A DNA stretch of 12,941 nt, taken from Paraktedonobacter sp035294465 (GTDB lineage: Bacteria; Chloroflexota; Ktedonobacteria; Ktedonobacterales; Ktedonobacteraceae). Positions 6,422 to 12,941 of the stretch are shown here, one piece after another. Under the pieces are notes generated by a model, which was not told the DNA's origin, searched no databases, and saw only the letters and a list, made by a program, of their open reading frames with translations. The position numbers and the translations under genes are program-made. The stretch's first letter is position 1. The number at the start of each line of letters is the position of its first letter. The DNA is taken from NCBI GenBank assembly GCA_035294465.1, contig DATGKW010000017.1, positions 1-12,941 of the forward strand. The letters are read 5' to 3'.

Positions 6422-7273
6422 ATGGCTCATATGCTCATGATCCTCTCTTACATTCAGGCGCGAGAGCTGCTGGAGGCACGGGATCGAGGCCGGGTGGTTG
6501 TGGAGACATCGCCCGATCTGGGCATAAGCAGTGTCAGCGCCGAATTAGGGCTTGACGGCGTGAGCTTCGCGAGCGGCGAGCGGCTGGACTGGCCCATGCT
6601 TGAAAAGATCAGACAAGATCTGATGAAGTGTTACGCAGTCAGTGCGCAAGGAATACAGCCCGTGCAGCGCTTTTCTGAGAAGACGAACCGCCTGTGCAGT
6701 TTGCTACCAACGACGGGCGCTCCCAGTATGCTGATCGCTGGCTTTGTGATGCATCGTATCAAAGAGATTGATCCCTGGCAGCACGCGCAGCGTATGGTTG
6801 CAGCGCTTGCTCCTGTACGTGGGCAGGTGCTCGACACGGCAACCGGCCTGGGTTATACGGCTATCCTGGCTGCGCGAGAGGCTGAGCAGGTAACGACTAT
6901 TGAGCTTGATCCGGGCGTACAGGATATCGCGCAGATGAACCCCTGGTCGCGAGAACTGTTTACCAATCCCAGGATTACGCGGCTTATGGGCGATGCCCAT
7001 GAGGTGGTGCTGGGCCTGGCTGATAAGAGCTTCGACTATATTATGCACGATCCCCCGACTTTGAAGCTGGCTGGCGATCTCTATTCCAGCGCATTTTATC
7101 GAGAACTCTATCGCGTTCTCAGCCGAGGAGGGCGGATCTTTCATTATATTGGTGATCCTGGGGGCAAAGCCGGCGGCAACTTCACACATGGCGTTGTCCA
7201 GCGCTTGCGAGATGCTGGCTTCGCGCGCGTTGTGCGGCGGGCAGAGGCGCATGGAGTGGTGGCGTATAAGTAG
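6422..7273 (+). CDS. SAM-dependent methyltransferase of the COG2521 (archaeal-type) family
   Basis: Class I Rossmann-fold methyltransferase, probably cytosolic, substrate unknown. Motif I is VLDTATGLGYTA, the acidic end of strand 2 is TIELDP, and motif IV is HDPPT, a D-P-P form used by several nucleic-acid N-methyltransferases. Between and after these come NPWSRELF, GDAHEV, LAGDLYSSAFYRELYRVLSRGGRIFHYIGDPG and a final GVVAYK. This set is the signature I remember for COG2521, 'predicted archaeal methyltransferase'. An N-terminal ~100-residue domain starts LSYIQARELLEARD. The start is uncertain. The best SD (AAGGAG, 6392-6397) faces an in-frame ATT at 6404 and an out-of-frame TTG at 6405. ATG 6422, ATG 6437 and an upstream GTG at 6368 are also in frame. 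ATG 6437 would give MILSY, which fits my memory of family starts. The GTPase gene follows after a 105-bp gap. Confidence 0.85.
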   Translation: MAHMLMILSYIQARELLEARDRGRVVVETSPDLGISSVSAELGLDGVSFASGERLDWPMLEKIRQDLMKCYAVSAQGIQPVQRFSEKTNRLCSLLPTTGAPSMLIAGFVMHRIKEIDPWQHAQRMVAALAPVRGQVLDTATGLGYTAILAAREAEQVTTIELDPGVQDIAQMNPWSRELFTNPRITRLMGDAHEVVLGLADKSFDYIMHDPPTLKLAGDLYSSAFYRELYRVLSRGGRIFHYIGDPGGKAGGNFTHGVVQRLRDAGFARVVRRAEAHGVVAYK

Positions 7274-7378
7274 AGAAAAGAATGTCCTCCATCTGTTAAC
7301 ATAGCCCCTTGCTATTGCGTATAATAGAAGAGGGCAGCAAGATTCCTCACACCAGGGGAGATCGATCAACGCGGATCG

Positions 7379-8818
7379 ATGAAACGCAAGGGAAGGAAAA
7401 AGCGTGTGGCTAATAATAAAGAATCGCACGAGTTTAATAAAGAAAACGACGCGCTGATTATCCCGCCAGATTCGACAGGTACTGGCGATTCGCTGGTGCT
7501 TGTGCCTGGCTCCGGTGGAAAGGAGGATACGGTAGTTCTCCTGCCGGGAGAGGAGAGCAGTGATGAGACGGTGGTTCTCCTGCCAGAATCGGGTGACGTG
7601 GCTGAAACTCGGCGCAGAGCAAAGAAGTTGCCGGATGAGAAAAAGGCGAAACAGGATATTGCTGATAAAGCAGTCAAGACGGTCAAAGGGGGCTGGAAGG
7701 AAAAGCGTAAATCTGCTAGCTTACCTAAGCTGAGCTTCGATACCCTTACCCGTTTGCCATCTGGCATTGGCCTGATTCGCGGCTTTATGCAGGCCATTAA
7801 CTGGAAAGAGGCTCAGGAAGAAATTCTTGATAACCTGAGCAATATCATAGTGATTGTAGGACAGCCCAACACGGGCAAAAGTACGCTGTTCAATCAACTG
7901 AAAGGGAGACAGATCTCTGAGGTCTCGCCACAGGCGGGTACAACAAAGGAACTGATCCGCACCGATTTTGGTCCTTTTACCCTGATCGATACGCCCGGAC
8001 ACCTGCCAGACGTAATGGAGACCGGTATTAACGAGGCGAGCCTGGTGGTTTTGCTGATAGATGGCGAGCAGGGCTTGCGACCGGATGATCGCAATCTGTT
8101 GATGACGATCAGGGAGGCGGGCAAGCCAACGATAGTCGCGGTCAACAAGATTGACACGCTCAGAAGCGTTCAGGCCGGCGATGACCTGGCTAACGATATC
8201 GCTATGCGCCTTGGTCAGGCGGGCGTGATTCCTATTTCTGCGCGCACCGGCATGAATGTCGCGGAAGAGCTCGTTCCGGCGATGATCGCGGCCAGCCCCG
8301 AGGCGGCTCTGTTGATCGGGCGCGAGTTGCCGTCCTATCGGCGCCAGGCAGCTCAGCGCATCATTCGTAACTCGGCCCTGATCAGTCTGGCAGCCGGTCT
8401 GGAACCGGTGCCGCTGATCGATATCCCTATCTTGCTGGGTACGCAGGTGCGCCTGGTTCTGCGCCTGGCGGCGCTGTATGGCGAGCCAATCGATTCCGCC
8501 GATGCGTTGAGGCACGCGCGCGAGCTGGTCATCACCATGCTCAGCGGCCTGGGCCTGCGCTTCCTGGCCGAACAGGCCGCGAAAGCTGTGCCTTTCGGGG
8601 GAGATATCGTGGCTGGAGCCATCGCGGCGGGCGCTACCTGGTCAATCGGCGAGGTCGCCCTGGAATATTACGAAGGTGGCAAGCGTCTTAACCCCGGGCG
8701 TCTGCGCGACCTGACCAACGCTTTCTACAAGCGCTTTCGCAAAGAACAGAGCCTGGCAGAATTGCGCTATTATACACAAAATGATCGAAACAAGCAAGAT
8801 AAGCATTTCCATGGATGA
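7379..8818 (+). CDS. Era-like GTPase with DUF697-like C-terminal region
   Basis: A 479-residue TRAFAC-class GTP-binding protein. The G domain shows G1 GQPNTGKST (161-169), a G2 threonine in GTTKE (187-191), G3 DTPG (204-207), G4 NKID (256-259) and G5 SAR (287-289), all intact. Residues 330-430 are rich in hydrophobic and small residues (GLEPVPLIDIPILLGTQ, then VPFGGDIVAGAIAAGATW) and resemble the membrane-associated DUF697 region of YcjF-type proteins. A role at the membrane is likely but the target is unknown. The N-terminus is very basic (KRKGRKKR), then has four acidic 13-residue repeats (24-75), then a Lys-rich stretch up to about residue 112. Start choice: ATG 7379 has no close SD. GTG 7406 has GGAAGG 9 nt upstream and would give 470 residues. 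I kept the longer form. Preceded by a TATAAT at 7320-7325 without a well-spaced -35. Confidence 0.85.
   Translation: MKRKGRKKRVANNKESHEFNKENDALIIPPDSTGTGDSLVLVPGSGGKEDTVVLLPGEESSDETVVLLPESGDVAETRRRAKKLPDEKKAKQDIADKAVKTVKGGWKEKRKSASLPKLSFDTLTRLPSGIGLIRGFMQAINWKEAQEEILDNLSNIIVIVGQPNTGKSTLFNQLKGRQISEVSPQAGTTKELIRTDFGPFTLIDTPGHLPDVMETGINEASLVVLLIDGEQGLRPDDRNLLMTIREAGKPTIVAVNKIDTLRSVQAGDDLANDIAMRLGQAGVIPISARTGMNVAEELVPAMIAASPEAALLIGRELPSYRRQAAQRIIRNSALISLAAGLEPVPLIDIPILLGTQVRLVLRLAALYGEPIDSADALRHARELVITMLSGLGLRFLAEQAAKAVPFGGDIVAGAIAAGATWSIGEVALEYYEGGKRLNPGRLRDLTNAFYKRFRKEQSLAELRYYTQNDRNKQDKHFHG
7448..7603 (+). repeat. Four 39-bp in-frame repeats in the GTPase N-terminus
   Basis: Four units of 13 codons begin at residues 24, 37, 50 and 63 with the pattern acidic-x-[LV]-[VI]-[LI]-[LVI]-P, for example DTVVLLPG and ETVVLLPE. 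The last two are closest at DNA level (shared GTTCTCCTGCC). The first two units have diverged more, which suggests old and newer duplications. Confidence 0.8.
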
Positions 8819-8848
8819 GGAGAGCGCGAGCCGGCTCCTTTAAAAGCG

Positions 8849-8867
8849 AAAAAAGCGCAGAACGCTT
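8849..8867 (-). terminator. Terminator-like hairpin reading on the minus strand
   Basis: AAGCG (8853-8857) and CGCTT (8863-8867) flank a 5-nt loop, and six A residues lie at 8849-8854. Read on the minus strand this is a short stem followed by a T-run. No minus-strand gene lies here, so it may be incidental, or may stop antisense transcription between the GTPase and metalloprotease genes. Confidence 0.2.
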
Positions 8868-8881
8868 GAGGTATATGATTT

Positions 8882-9673
8882 ATGGCCTTTCCATATGAAC
8901 GATACGCGAGCCTGGTCGGGCCGCTGAAGACGTATTATCCCGCGGGGCAGGAGGAGCTGGCTCAGCAGATCGCGCGGGAGGTGGAGATGGCGGGCAAGCT
9001 GCTAGGGCAATTGCTGGAGCGGCCGCTGCCTGCAATAGAGATAGTGCTGGTGGCTCCGGCGGATTGGGAGTTTGTTCCCAGGGAGGATGAGGACGAGGAT
9101 AGCGCTCCGGCGGAGATGCTGCCTTACTGGACGGATGTTACCGGGCCGTCAACGCTGGTGGTGCCGGAGCAGATGGACGAGATTATTGGCGAGCCAACGC
9201 CGGAGAAACGTTCGATGCTGCTTTATCATGAGCTGGCGCACGCTTTCCTGGAAAATGATCCGCGGCCCTGGCCCGAAGAGAGTCCGCTCTGGGCCGATGA
9301 ATGGCCGCTACAATTTGCCGCGTTCTGGCTTTTTCAGCAGATCCAGGGTAGCACTGAGAAGATTATGGCGGATCTTCATCAGCAGTTTGCTGCAATCTTT
9401 GAGCCGGAGGCCGATGGCAAAACGCCCGTGACGATACGCGGCTTCGATTGGTACGAAGATACCAGACCAGAAGATTATCTGGAATTTGTGCTGCTGCTGG
9501 AAAAATTTGCCATGGATCTACTCGCACGCTACGATGCGACTATTCTGCCGCGCTTCCTGGATCATTACCGGCAGGAAACGCCCAGGCTGCTGAGCGACGA
9601 GGTTGCAAGGATGCTGGCGGAGGTACTGGGCCGGGGTGGGGAGGAGTGGCTGGAGGATCTGGTCTACTTTTAG
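8882..9673 (+). CDS. Putative cytosolic zinc metalloprotease (HExxH, gluzincin type)
   Basis: A 263-residue protein with the zincin motif HELAH (116-120) and a downstream WADEW (137-141). There Glu140 sits where gluzincins place the third zinc ligand (compare the common WLNEG). No signal peptide or membrane segment is seen, so it probably acts in the cytoplasm. The rest is acidic, with an E/D-rich loop at 67-74 (EDEDED), and is mostly helical in appearance. I do not recognise a named family. It resembles the loose 'peptidase MA-like' group, and a peptidase activity is inferred from the motif only. The ATG at 8882 has GAGG 10 nt upstream. It lies 63 bp after the GTPase stop and could be co-transcribed with it. 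Confidence 0.72.
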   Translation: MAFPYERYASLVGPLKTYYPAGQEELAQQIAREVEMAGKLLGQLLERPLPAIEIVLVAPADWEFVPREDEDEDSAPAEMLPYWTDVTGPSTLVVPEQMDEIIGEPTPEKRSMLLYHELAHAFLENDPRPWPEESPLWADEWPLQFAAFWLFQQIQGSTEKIMADLHQQFAAIFEPEADGKTPVTIRGFDWYEDTRPEDYLEFVLLLEKFAMDLLARYDATILPRFLDHYRQETPRLLSDEVARMLAEVLGRGGEEWLEDLVYF

Positions 9674-9735
9674 TTTCAATCCTGAAAACGTATCAGAGGG
9701 CAAGCATTTCACCCACTCTTATAGCTAGCAGGGTA

Positions 9736-9747
9736 GTATCAGGATAC
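9736..9747. promoter_or_regulatory. Short palindrome upstream of tyrA
   Basis: GTATC (9736-9740) and GATAC (9743-9747) form an inverted repeat with a 2-nt centre, 74 bp before the tyrA start, in the only gap where its promoter could lie if not read through from the metalloprotease. An operator is possible but not shown. Confidence 0.2.
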
Positions 9748-9820
9748 GGTGCTTTGAGATCTAAAGAGGAGAGTATTTTCCTGCTGGCTCTTATTCTAAA
9801 TCACAAAGAGGGATATTTGT

Positions 9821-10687
9821 ATGTTTCACAAGATTGCCATCGTGGGTCTTGGCTTGATAGGCGGATCGCTTGGATTGGCTCTGCACCAGGCGCATGCAGC
9901 ACAGCAAATCACCGGCTATGATCTTGGTCGCGGAGTGAGCGATCGGGCCCGCCGGATCGGCGCAATTGACCAGGTCTACACGACTCTGGAAGACGCGGTG
10001 CGAGGAGCCGAACTGATTATTTTAGCAACGCCGGTGGGAGCTATGCGGGCGCTGCTTCAGAGCATGGCGACTATGGCCTCATCGGGCGCGGTAATTACCG
10101 ATGTTGCCAGCACAAAAAACCAGGTGATTAACTGGGCTGAGGAATTTTTGCCTGGCAATCTGTATTTTGTTGGCGGCCACCCTATGGCCGGCAAAGAGGT
10201 CAGCGGCGTCGAGTCCGCCGATCCTACGCTCTTCCAGAACCGCATCTACTGCCTGACACCTACCAAAAAAACCTCGCCCGCGGCTCTCAACAAGGTCGCG
10301 CAGATGATCGAGATGCTGGGCGCTCGCGTGCGTTTCTTAGAGCCTGCCGAACACGACGGCCAGGTTGCACAGGTCAGCCACCTGCCCTTTGTCGCTGCGG
10401 CGGCGCTGATGAACACTGTGGCTGAGAGCAGCAGCTGGGGTGACGCGGCCCTGCTCGCCTCCTCCGGCTTTCGCGATACGACCCGGCTGGCCGCTGGCAA
10501 TCCTGAGATGTACCGCGATATCTGCCTGACCAACAGCGAGGCCCTGGTGCGCGCGTTGGATGAGTATGTAGCGACTCTGCGCATCTTCCGCGAGCAGATT
10601 GCGCAGCACGATCCCCACCTGAACGAGCTTTTTGCGCGCTCGCAAGAAGCTCGCCAGCAGTGGCAGGCCGCGCGCGATTTTGATTGA
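9821..10687 (+). CDS. tyrA: Prephenate/arogenate dehydrogenase
   Basis: Oxidises prephenate or arogenate with NAD(P)+ in tyrosine biosynthesis, in the cytoplasm. The 288-residue length fits the monofunctional TyrA group without chorismate mutase or ACT domain. The Rossmann motif GLGLIGG is at residues 9-15 and Asp35 (GYDLG) ends strand 2, which favours NAD over NADP. Further family motifs are DVASTK (94-99), GGHPMAGKE (118-126, with the substrate-site His120), and EHDGQVAQVSHLPF (177-190), whose His187 is a substrate-binding position. The C-terminal half is helical, as in the dimerisation domain. Whether prephenate or arogenate is preferred cannot be read by eye. AGAGGGA lies about 8 nt before the ATG. 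No other aromatic amino acid gene is in the window. It converges on padR with 39 bp between and no clear terminator. Confidence 0.93.
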   Translation: MFHKIAIVGLGLIGGSLGLALHQAHAAQQITGYDLGRGVSDRARRIGAIDQVYTTLEDAVRGAELIILATPVGAMRALLQSMATMASSGAVITDVASTKNQVINWAEEFLPGNLYFVGGHPMAGKEVSGVESADPTLFQNRIYCLTPTKKTSPAALNKVAQMIEMLGARVRFLEPAEHDGQVAQVSHLPFVAAAALMNTVAESSSWGDAALLASSGFRDTTRLAAGNPEMYRDICLTNSEALVRALDEYVATLRIFREQIAQHDPHLNELFARSQEARQQWQAARDFD

Positions 10688-10726
10688 TGCGAGATCCGTC
10701 TAGATGAGAGAGGGCGAAAGCGGTTC

Positions 10727-11260
10727 TTATTGTACCTGTTCGATCATGCGTGCCAGCCATGCGAGTTCCGCGTGGAGTTGCTGGCTATTGAAAGTGTTCA
10801 ATTTTTCGACATAGGGTTGCAGTTTGTCTACAATGGGAGAAGCAAGATAGTTCTGGTAGCGTTCCCGGTCCCGGAGGCGGGACCGGAGCGCCTGGATGCG
10901 TGTCCGCAGGATCTGCACGCGATCCTCCGGTTCCAGGAAGCCGAAGAGGGCGAAACGCACGTAGAACTCCATATCATTGCGAGCGATGGTGGGCGGGAAA
11001 TCACGCAGCATCTCGCGTAGTTCGGACAGGCCGAGGTCAGTTAAACGATAGATGTGGCGATCAGGCCTGCCCGGCTGCTCAAGCGCTTCGCAGGAGACCG
11101 CACCCATCGCTTCAAAACGGCGCAGTGCTGGATAGAGCTGATTGTGATGCAGTGTCACCAGTCCGCCCAGGGCCTGATCGTATGTCTTCTTTATCTCATA
11201 TCCATGCATCGGGCGAGAAAGAAGCGCGGCAAGTATAAGCATATCTGCTAGCATATCCAT
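10727..11260 (-). CDS. PadR family transcriptional regulator
   Basis: A 177-residue winged-helix regulator. The N-terminal domain reads ILAALLSRPMHGYEIKK, then LYPALRRFEAMGAV and GRPDRHIYRLTDLGLSEL, the standard PadR pattern of HGYEI, Y-x-x-L recognition helix and wing with YxLT. The C-terminal half (about 90-177) is a long helical region with coiled-coil character (RTRIQALRSRLRDRERYQNYL), as in PadR dimers. PadR proteins usually repress a nearby detoxification or enzyme gene and release DNA on binding a small molecule. The adjacent P450 on the same strand is the obvious candidate, and a 24-bp inverted repeat lies 46 bp upstream of the start. ATG 11260 has AGGGATGG directly upstream with short spacing; Met3 (11254) has better spacing and may be the true start. 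Confidence 0.92.
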   Translation of the reverse strand: MDMLADMLILAALLSRPMHGYEIKKTYDQALGGLVTLHHNQLYPALRRFEAMGAVSCEALEQPGRPDRHIYRLTDLGLSELREMLRDFPPTIARNDMEFYVRFALFGFLEPEDRVQILRTRIQALRSRLRDRERYQNYLASPIVDKLQPYVEKLNTFNSQQLHAELAWLARMIEQVQ

Positions 11261-11478
11261 CCATCCCTGCTATAAATCCGCTAAAGAGAAGAAAAGATTG
11301 TGTTTGATGTAGAGTGTTCGGTGAGAGAATACGCAACGCTCATTCTCTCACCGAACACTCTACATTCTCTGATGACCGGCTCACGCGGTCGTCCGAAGAC
11401 AAATCTCAGAACGTTATATCACAACCTCTGCTGCTCTGCCACATTTTCGCGAGCGGAAACAGTAGTCAGAATGGATGG
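11261..11478. other. 218-bp gap between P450 stop and padR start
   Basis: It holds the large inverted repeat at 11307-11365 and a smaller GACCG/CGGTC hairpin at 11374-11390 without a T-run. The padR promoter should be here, but no consensus pair is evident on the minus strand. No open frame with a ribosome binding site is seen. Confidence 0.5.
11307..11365. repeat. Perfect 24-bp inverted repeat upstream of padR
   Basis: Bases 11307-11330 are the exact reverse complement of 11342-11365, with an 11-nt centre (11331-11341) that can itself form a 2-bp stem. The ends read ATGT and ACAT, the half-sites of classic PadR boxes, but far more widely spaced than the usual 8 nt. No T-run follows on either strand, so it is not a typical terminator. 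It could be a regulatory site, an RNA hairpin at the 3' end of P450 mRNA, or a small non-autonomous repeat. Confidence 0.8.
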
Positions 11479-12720
11479 CTACCAGACCACCGGAAGATGT
11501 GCCGGGCCGGTGGTCGCCGAGTCGCCTGGGCGCCAGGGTACTTCGGACGGCGAGACCGCCAGGCGGACGTTGGGCAAGCGCTTGAGCAGGGTGGTCCAGA
11601 GGACCTCCATCTCCATGCGCGCCAGCTGCTGACCCAGGCAGGCGTGGATACCTCGGCCAAAGCTGAGGATAGGATTGGGCGAGCGATCAAAATTCACGGT
11701 GTCTGGATCAGGAAAAACCTCTGGATCTTTGTTGCCGGCGAAAAAGGACAGGATCAGCACTTCGCCCGGCGGGACACGGACACCGCTGAACTCGACCTCT
11801 TCGCGAACGATGCGCGGTCGCCCGCCCGCGCCTAAGAGCGTAGTGCGCAGGATCTCTTCAATCGCGGATGCCATCGCTTCCTTATCATCGACGCGCGCCC
11901 TCAACTGTTCCAGAAGATCTGGGCGCTGGAGCAGCACGAAAGCGGAGTTGGTAAAGCTTGTGCTGGTTGTTTCAAAGCCGGCGGCAATCAGGCCAAGCGC
12001 GAATGAGAGCATTTCCTGCTCGGTGAGCACATCATCGCCCTGTTCGCGGTTCTTCACCAGCATGCCCAGGACGGTATTGCTTGGGTTGGCGCGCTCTCTC
12101 TCGATCAGGGGCATGATATACCGTACCATCTTCTCCCAGCGCTCCTGCTGCTCCTCTGCGGTGGCGGTGCGCGAGAGCAGGTCGCGCCCCCATTCGCGGA
12201 AAAGCTTCTCATCCTCATAGGGGATGCCCAGTAGTTCACAAATGACGGCCATCGGCGTTTTGATTGCGTAGTCTTCGTAGAGATCGGCCGGTGGCCCTTT
12301 GCGCTCCATTTCATCGATAAGACGGTTGGTCAGCGCAGTCACTCCCGGGCGCATCTCGTTGGCGTGCTTGACGGTGAATGCCTGCGTGACCAGGCGGCGG
12401 ATCTGGTTGTGGCGTTCAGGCGTCACGGTAAACAGCGAACCTTCGCGTGTGCGGGGCGCGGCCTCCTGGCGCGGCACATCGCCGTCCGAACTCAGAATGG
12501 TGCCACAGCGCCGCGCGTCATTTGCGGCCTTCACAACATCCGCATGGCGAGTCAACAGGAATGCCTCACCGCCGTACGGCATTTTCACGCGCGCCACCGG
12601 GCACGTTGCCTGCAATTCTGTATACTCTTTGGGGAGTTCCAGACTATGATCGGCCTGCGGAAACGGGAAATGAAGCGGCGCTTCCTGCACCTGAGCGTTT
12701 CCGCTCTGTTCGTTGCTCAT
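11479..12720 (-). CDS. Cytochrome P450
   Basis: A soluble bacterial class P450 monooxygenase of 413 residues (from ATG 12720). Signature elements are all present: I-helix oxygen-binding AAGFETT (246-252), K-helix ExxR within EEILR (288-292), and the heme loop FGRGIHACLG (354-363) with the thiolate ligand Cys361. The C-helix region has ERHNQIRRLVTQAF. The overall pattern (ATCPVARV near the start, LPKEY) resembles the CYP105/107-type group that oxidises secondary metabolites or xenobiotics with ferredoxin as electron donor; the substrate is unknown. An in-frame TTG at 12738 adds six residues but has no SD. For ATG 12720 a GGAG lies 12 nt upstream, rather far. Downstream comes padR on the same strand; upstream lies the end of a possible Fe-S protein. 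Confidence 0.93.
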   Translation of the reverse strand: MSNEQSGNAQVQEAPLHFPFPQADHSLELPKEYTELQATCPVARVKMPYGGEAFLLTRHADVVKAANDARRCGTILSSDGDVPRQEAAPRTREGSLFTVTPERHNQIRRLVTQAFTVKHANEMRPGVTALTNRLIDEMERKGPPADLYEDYAIKTPMAVICELLGIPYEDEKLFREWGRDLLSRTATAEEQQERWEKMVRYIMPLIERERANPSNTVLGMLVKNREQGDDVLTEQEMLSFALGLIAAGFETTSTSFTNSAFVLLQRPDLLEQLRARVDDKEAMASAIEEILRTTLLGAGGRPRIVREEVEFSGVRVPPGEVLILSFFAGNKDPEVFPDPDTVNFDRSPNPILSFGRGIHACLGQQLARMEMEVLWTTLLKRLPNVRLAVSPSEVPWRPGDSATTGPAHLPVVW

Positions 12721-12741
12721 ACTGGCTATCTGCTCCAATCT

Positions 12742-12804
12742 AACAGGTATCTGTTTTTATGACTCTATTTCACTGAAATGAGAGAACTTTTCGAAATGTG
12801 AGAG
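12742..12804 (-). promoter_or_regulatory. Cluster of small palindromes and a direct repeat upstream of P450
   Basis: AACAG/CTGTT (12742-12755, 4-nt centre), ATTTC/GAAAT (12767-12779, 3-nt centre) and TTTCGAAA (12789-12796) are inverted repeats. GAAATGAGAGAA (12775) and GAAATGTGAGAG (12793) are near-copies 18 nt apart. The first TGAGAGAA also occurs in the 24-bp repeat in front of padR. This is the natural promoter and operator zone of the P450 gene; no consensus -10/-35 pair stands out. Confidence 0.35.
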
Positions 12805-12851
12805 CGATCATGGCACGAGCAGTGATCAATACATGCCGCGCGCTCTGTTGC

Positions 12852-12941
12852 TCAGACCGCCTGGTCATTTTCGATAACGACGAGTTCTGTCTCGTTCGCT
12901 TCGTCCTCAACCGCGAAAACCTGACCCGGACAGAGGTCCAC
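12852..12941 (-). CDS. C-terminal end of a possible ferredoxin-like protein (partial)
   Basis: An open frame enters from the right edge and ends with TGA at 12854-12852. Its 29 visible residues include VDLCPGQVFAVEDE and end in VVIENDQAV. A Cys-Pro pair followed by a hydrophobic and acidic stretch is the usual pattern around the last cysteine of an Fe-S cluster motif (CxxxCP). The position just upstream of a P450 on the same strand fits an electron donor gene. Only one cysteine is visible, so the call rests on little sequence. The gap to the P450 start is about 130 bp, so co-transcription is possible. Confidence 0.4.
   Translation of the reverse strand: MDLCPGQVFAVEDEANETELVVIENDQAV

Noticed and set aside
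7721..8515. 264-codon open frame opposite the GTPase
   Set aside because: Antisense to intact G1-G5 motifs. Its product has no recognisable domain, so it is a shadow of the codon pattern on the other strand.
11307..11365. Intrinsic terminator of the P450 gene
   Set aside because: The stem is strong, but the following minus-strand sequence has no continuous T-run, and the hairpin is over 110 nt past the stop codon.

Overview
The window looks like a stretch of bacterial chromosome, moderately GC-rich, with ten complete protein genes, one probable gene end at the right edge and a possible gene start at the left edge. No rRNA, tRNA, CRISPR array or insertion sequence was recognised. Two lipoproteins, PadR plus P450, a COG2521-type methyltransferase and an HIGN-type cysteinyl-tRNA synthetase together would suit Chloroflexota, perhaps Ktedonobacteria. 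That placement is an inference from gene content, not something the sequence proves.

Layout. 1-2486: a secreted SapM-like phosphoesterase lipoprotein (+) converges on a CynX/NimT-type MFS transporter (-); their stop codons overlap in one CTAG. 2755-3339: a second lipoprotein of the 'secreted repeat' family (PF03640/COG4315). 3561-5978: the most unusual gene, a complete cysteinyl-tRNA synthetase fused to a GT2-type glycosyltransferase domain and a histidine-rich tail, preceded by a long G:U-rich hairpin. 5979-6421: a gap with promoter-like sites. 6422-10687: four + strand genes with separate gaps: COG2521-type methyltransferase, Era-like GTPase with a DUF697-like C-terminus, cytosolic HExxH metalloprotease, and prephenate/arogenate dehydrogenase (TyrA). 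10727-12941: a minus-strand block of PadR regulator, cytochrome P450 and the end of a possible iron-sulfur protein. A perfect 24-bp inverted repeat lies between PadR and P450.

How the genes work together. Most genes here look like independent units, with gaps of 60-440 bp and their own ribosome binding sites. The likeliest functional set is PadR, P450 and possibly ferredoxin: a PadR repressor may control an oxidative enzyme, with the downstream-edge fragment as candidate electron donor. The best candidates for undescribed biology are the CysRS-glycosyltransferase-His fusion with its leader hairpin, and the GTPase whose N-terminus carries four 13-residue repeats. All family calls were made by reading motifs, without a database search.
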